A stretch of 64,000 bases of DNA from Pseudofrankia saprophytica (lineage in GTDB: Bacteria; Actinomycetota; Actinomycetes; Frankiales; Frankiaceae): positions 2,647,956 through 2,711,955 of the forward strand of contig NZ_KI912266.1 in the NCBI RefSeq assembly GCF_000235425.2, written 5' to 3'. Below are positions 60,609 through 64,000 of this stretch, piece after piece. Both the position numbers and the translations under genes were made by a program. Each line of letters starts with the position of its first letter. The stretch's first letter is position 1. The notes under the pieces were generated by a model. That model was not told the DNA's origin, did not search any database, and worked only from the letters and a program-made list of their open reading frames with translations.

Positions 60609-62300
60609 GTGGCGGAGGGCAACGGCGCCCGGGGCGCCAAGGTCTTCGGGATCGACCTGGGCACGACGTACTCGTGTATAGCCCGGCTGGATGAGTACGG
60701 CCGGCCGGACGTGATCCGCAACATCGAGTCGCAGCCGACCACTCCGTCGGTGGTGCTGTTCGACGAGGGCGCCGACAGCCAGGTCTCGTTCGTGGTCGGC
60801 ACGCAGGCCAAGCGGCAGCTGCGGATCCGGCCGGACGACGTGGCCAGCCTGGTCAAGCGGCACATGGGCACGTCCGACTGGCGGTTCGTCGCGCACGGCG
60901 TCGAGTACACGGCGGCAGCCGTCTCCAGCCTCGTGCTCAAGGCGCTGGTCGGCGACGCCGAGCGAGCCACCGGCGGTCCGGTGACCGACGTCGTCATCAC
61001 CGTGCCCGCCTACTTCGGCGACGAGGAGCGCAAGGCGACCAAGCTGGCGGGCGAGCTCGCCGGGCTGAACGTCGTCGACATCATCAACGAGCCGACCGCC
61101 GCCGCGTTCGCGTACGGGTTCGCCCAGGACGGCGCGGCGGAGTCGACCGTCCTCGTCTACGACCTCGGCGGTGGCACCTTCGACACGACGGTGATCCGGC
61201 TGCGCGAGGGCGGCATCACGGTCGTGGCCACGGACGGCGACCACGAGCTCGGCGGCGCCGACTGGGACCTGGAGCTGGTCCGCCATCTCGCCCGCCGGTT
61301 CGTGGAGGCGCAGCCCGAGGCCGGCGACCCGCTGGACGACGTCTACGACGAGCAGGAGCTGCTCACGTCCGCGGAGGACACCAAGCTCGCGCTGTCGGGC
61401 CGGGAGAGCGTCGACGTGCTCGTGGTGCACGGCGGCCGGCGCACCAGCGTGCAGCTGACCAGGGCGGCGTTCGAGGACCTCACCAAGCCGCTGCTCGACC
61501 GCACCGTCGAGCTCACCCGCTCGGTCCTGGACCGGGCCAGGGAGAAGGGTGTCGAGAAGATCGACACCTGCCTGCTCGTCGGCGGCATGAGCAAGTCGCC
61601 GGCGGTCGCGCGGCGGCTCGCGGAGGAGTTCGGCCTGGTCTGCAAGCTGGTCGACCCGGATCTCGCCGTCGCCAAGGGCGCCGCGGTCTACGGCCAGAAG
61701 AAGGCCCTGGAACGTGCCGTCCACGACGACCTGGTCAAGGCGGGGCGGATCGGGGCCGACGACGATCTCACCGCGGCCTCGGACGCCGACATCGCCGCGG
61801 CGGCGGCCGAGCGGGCGGGGGAGGTGGGCCTGCCGGCGGCGGCGGTCGCCGGCCTCGTGCGCACCACCGTCACCAACGTCACGTCGCGCGGCTTCGGGAT
61901 CTTCGCCGAAGACCGGGGCCGGCCGGTGGCGGCGTTCCTCGCTCACCAGAACGACCCGTTGCCGATCTCGGTGACCAGGACCTTCTATACCGTCACCGAC
62001 GACCAGACCGAGGTCGACATCCGCGTCTTCGAGCAGGGCACCGCGGTCGCGTCGCCCGTCATCGAGGACAACAAGGTCATCGTCGCCGACGCGCTGCGCG
62101 GCATTCCGTCCGGCCATTCCAGGGGCACACCTGTCGAGGTGAGCTTCGTGATGGGCCGCGACCAGACGATCGAGGTGCGCGCCACCCACCCGGGTACCCC
62201 GGAGCCGCTGGTGCTGCGGGTCACCGCCGGCGTGGGCAGCGAGGCGCTGCGCACCGCCGAGGCCGAGAAGGTCGGCAAGCTCATCGAGCGCCGCGAGTAG
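60609..62300 (+). CDS. Hsp70-family chaperone lacking the C-terminal lid
   Basis: 563 residues. The ATPase domain is complete: GIDLGTTYSCIA (residues 14-25), ITVPAYFGDEERKAT, INEPTAAAFAYGFA, LVYDLGGGTFDTTVI and CLLVGGMSKSPAV. The usual hydrophobic DVLLLD linker is missing; instead there is a ~55 residue helical insertion (about 360-415, ALERAVHDDLVKAGRIGADD onward). A beta-type substrate domain follows (FYTVTDDQTEVDIRVFEQG), and the protein ends at ~563 with a short helix, so the helical lid is absent. GTG 60609. It belongs to the Ter-linked cluster, not to the main dnaK operon, since no dnaJ is near. Confidence 0.88.
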   Translation: MAEGNGARGAKVFGIDLGTTYSCIARLDEYGRPDVIRNIESQPTTPSVVLFDEGADSQVSFVVGTQAKRQLRIRPDDVASLVKRHMGTSDWRFVAHGVEYTAAAVSSLVLKALVGDAERATGGPVTDVVITVPAYFGDEERKATKLAGELAGLNVVDIINEPTAAAFAYGFAQDGAAESTVLVYDLGGGTFDTTVIRLREGGITVVATDGDHELGGADWDLELVRHLARRFVEAQPEAGDPLDDVYDEQELLTSAEDTKLALSGRESVDVLVVHGGRRTSVQLTRAAFEDLTKPLLDRTVELTRSVLDRAREKGVEKIDTCLLVGGMSKSPAVARRLAEEFGLVCKLVDPDLAVAKGAAVYGQKKALERAVHDDLVKAGRIGADDDLTAASDADIAAAAAERAGEVGLPAAAVAGLVRTTVTNVTSRGFGIFAEDRGRPVAAFLAHQNDPLPISVTRTFYTVTDDQTEVDIRVFEQGTAVASPVIEDNKVIVADALRGIPSGHSRGTPVEVSFVMGRDQTIEVRATHPGTPEPLVLRVTAGVGSEALRTAEAEKVGKLIERRE

Positions 62301-62791
62301 TCCCCGTCCCGCCGCCGAGTCAGGTCGACGCCGGGGCAGAGCCGGTGCCGGTCCCAGGACGCGAAACGGGGATGCGAGGCCGGCCTGCCCCGCGCGTCCG
62401 GATCATGCACCCGGATCGGCGCGTCCGGATCCGTGCGCCCGATGGGTGTGGCGTCCGGATCGGTGCGGCGTCCGTTCCTCGATGTCCGATCAAGACCGGA
62501 ATGGCGGGTGAGGCGGCGTCCGAGTGGGGTTGGTGCGGCTGGCCCGATTCGGGGTCGACGCCTGGAAACCCGTTGTATCGGCGGCTCGGGCCGGTCCGTA
62601 ACCTGGGTGGCGTATGGATCTGGCGGCTGGGGAGGCCGACCTGGCGTCGTCGTGTGATGCCGCCTGGTCGGTGGTGACGGCGCGATCACGAGATCCCGTC
62701 CGTGAACGGCTGCCCGTTCGGTTCTGACGGTGGTGGATGTACGGGCGGCTGGCGCTCGCTCGCTCGGCACGGCGTTTACATGAGGTGAGGC
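62301..62791. other. Region between the Hsp70 gene and the zinc-ribbon gene
   Basis: 491 bases with no credible gene. GCGTCCGGATC-type words recur (near 62395, 62421, 62451 and a partial one at 62469), giving an irregular repeat. The GAGGTGAGG site of the next gene lies at its end. Confidence 0.5.
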
Positions 62792-64000
62792 GTGAGCGCG
62801 GCGTTTGACGGCAGCGGCTACCGCCAGCGGGTGCTGGCGGTGCTGCGCGCGCGCTCCCCGCTGCGGCTCGACGACCCGTTCTTCGTCGCGGACCTCGATC
62901 CCGAGGGCGGCGACACCGACGCCGAGGTGCAGGCGCGGCTCGCCCGGGTGCTCGCGTTCCTGCAGCGGGAGCGCAGCTCGGCGAAGTACGCCACGCTCGC
63001 CGCCGAGCTGGTCCGCCGCCGGGCGGAGTGGGAGGCGCCGCTGCGCGACGCCGAGGCGCGGGAACGGACGCGCCAGCGCGTCGTCGAGGCCCGCCGCGAC
63101 GGCGACACCGAGCGGCTGGCCAAGGTCGACGGCTACCTGGCCACGGTGCGCGAGCGGTTCGGCGGCATCCCGGTCTCCAGGGTCGAGGGCCTGCGACGGC
63201 TCGCCGCCCAGGCCGGGGTGGCCGGCGAGCGCTTCGAGGTGCGCCTCGCCAGGGAGCGGCTCATCGACGACGCCGCCGGGGTGGGCGTCGCGCCGCTGCC
63301 CGCCGACGCGCGTGGCCAGATCCGGGACCGGCTCGACGAGCTGCGGGCACTGCGCCGCGGGGACCACGCCTCGACCGCCTCGCTGTGGGCCTTCCTCGGG
63401 GTGGCGCCGGACGGCCCGCCGGCCCGGCTCGTGGCCGCCTACGAGGCGGTCGCGGCGGTGAACGCCCGCCGGCCGCACGACCGGGAGAAGACGGTCACCG
63501 CGGACCTGCTCGCCCTGGTCCGCGGCCGGCTGCTCGAGGGTGATCCAGCCGCCTACACCGCCGGCCTGCTCGCCGACGCGGCCGACGAGCTGCGCGCCGC
63601 CGTGGAGGAGCACGTCCTGCTGGACGGCGAGATCACCGCGGTCGCCTTCGAAGGCCTGATGCGCCGGGCGCTGGGCGCCGGCCGCGGCCTGTCCGCGGCC
63701 CAGGTCAGGTCGGTCGTGCTGGGCCTCGCCCGCGACCTGGGCGTCCCGGTGAGCACCGGCGCGACGGTCGACTTCGTCGTCTGCCCGGGCTGCGGGCGCC
63801 CGGAGCCTGTCGGCGAGGTCCGGGTCTGCCGATACTGCGACACCGATCTCTACATCGTCTGCCCCACCTGCGGGCGGCTTACCGAGGCGGCCGCCGTCGT
63901 CTGCCGGCAGTGCGGGCAGAGCGTGCGCCAGTCCAGGGACGCGACCGAGGCGCTCGCCGCGATCCGCCGCGCGCTCGACGACGGCCGGCCGGCCGAGGCG
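62792..64000 (+). CDS. Large multi-zinc-ribbon protein, 3' end outside window
   Basis: 403 codons are visible and the frame is open to the last base. The first ~320 residues are Ala/Arg/Leu/Glu-rich helices without a recognised fold. From base 63780 come four Cys pairs: CPGCGRPE, CRYCDTD, CPTCGRLT and CRQCGQSV, i.e. two zinc ribbons, followed by DATEALAAIRRALDDGRPAE, which resembles the start of a TPR-like helical region. GTG 62792 has TGAGGTGAGG upstream. It follows the Hsp70 gene in the same direction; a zinc-ribbon co-chaperone or substrate adaptor is a reasonable guess. I do not recognise the gene. Confidence 0.8.
   Translation, partial: MSAAFDGSGYRQRVLAVLRARSPLRLDDPFFVADLDPEGGDTDAEVQARLARVLAFLQRERSSAKYATLAAELVRRRAEWEAPLRDAEARERTRQRVVEARRDGDTERLAKVDGYLATVRERFGGIPVSRVEGLRRLAAQAGVAGERFEVRLARERLIDDAAGVGVAPLPADARGQIRDRLDELRALRRGDHASTASLWAFLGVAPDGPPARLVAAYEAVAAVNARRPHDREKTVTADLLALVRGRLLEGDPAAYTAGLLADAADELRAAVEEHVLLDGEITAVAFEGLMRRALGAGRGLSAAQVRSVVLGLARDLGVPVSTGATVDFVVCPGCGRPEPVGEVRVCRYCDTDLYIVCPTCGRLTEAAAVVCRQCGQSVRQSRDATEALAAIRRALDDGRPAEA

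Overview
The window is high-GC DNA with strong G/C third-position bias, frequent GTG starts and many 4-base start/stop overlaps, which points to an actinobacterium. A Frankia-like lineage is my best guess from overall gene content; that part is inference. The gene order lysA-hom-thrC-thrB-rho-rpmE-prfA-prmC-tsaC-wecA-atpIBEFHAGDC, then a cobalamin adenosyltransferase, murA, nucS, a thiolase, a thioredoxin, glgB and glgE follows the Mycobacterium tuberculosis order Rv1293 to Rv1327c as I remember it. The backbone is therefore ancestral, and the other genes are insertions or rearrangements.

Layout. 0-4.2 kb: the end of lysA and the threonine operon, closed by a small U-tract terminator. 4.2-12 kb: rho with a long leader and a large Arg/Asp repeat domain, ribosomal protein L31, release factor 1 and its methylase, the t6A enzyme and a cell-envelope sugar-phosphate transferase. 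12.1-21.2 kb: the F-type ATP synthase genes, with an unusual 0.5 kb repeat-bearing gap between gamma and beta, a very short epsilon subunit and a strong terminator. 21.2-25.5 kb: cobalamin adenosyltransferase, then an accessory patch with two gene remnants, an orphan solute-binding lipoprotein and an AlbA_2/HATPase regulator behind a perfect AT-rich palindrome. 25.6-42.5 kb: an ethylmalonyl-CoA mutase, a Cys-to-Asp MurA, an HD hydrolase, NucS, a fused tandem 3-hydroxyacyl-CoA dehydrogenase, a DivIVA-domain protein, crotonyl-CoA carboxylase/reductase, an ECF sigma factor with a coupled membrane protein, acetyl-CoA acetyltransferase and MeaB. 42.5-46.3 kb: a hybrid kinase, a thiamine-binding family protein and a thioredoxin-TPR chaperone-like protein. 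46.3-54.8 kb: the full GlgE alpha-glucan pathway (GlgB, Mak, TreS, GlgE). 54.8-56.4 kb: a gene-free repeat block. 56.4-64.0 kb: a Ter/chaperone cluster.

How the genes work together. Acetoacetyl-CoA thiolase, the tandem hydroxyacyl-CoA dehydrogenase, Ccr, ethylmalonyl-CoA mutase, the B12 adenosyltransferase and MeaB cover the C4-to-C5 arm of the ethylmalonyl-CoA pathway and its cofactor supply, but they are scattered over 20 kb rather than held in one operon. TreS, Mak, GlgE and GlgB convert trehalose to branched alpha-glucan.

The best candidate for a little-described system is the right-hand cluster: TerD, a TerC-like DUF475 membrane protein, a TerA-like protein, a GrpE-like protein, a lidless Hsp70 and a multi-zinc-ribbon protein that runs off the window. 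It suggests a dedicated Hsp70/GrpE machine tied to Ca-binding Ter proteins. The repeat block beside it holds four near-identical 89-bp tandem copies and a short element that is present in two copies of a larger repeat and absent from the third.
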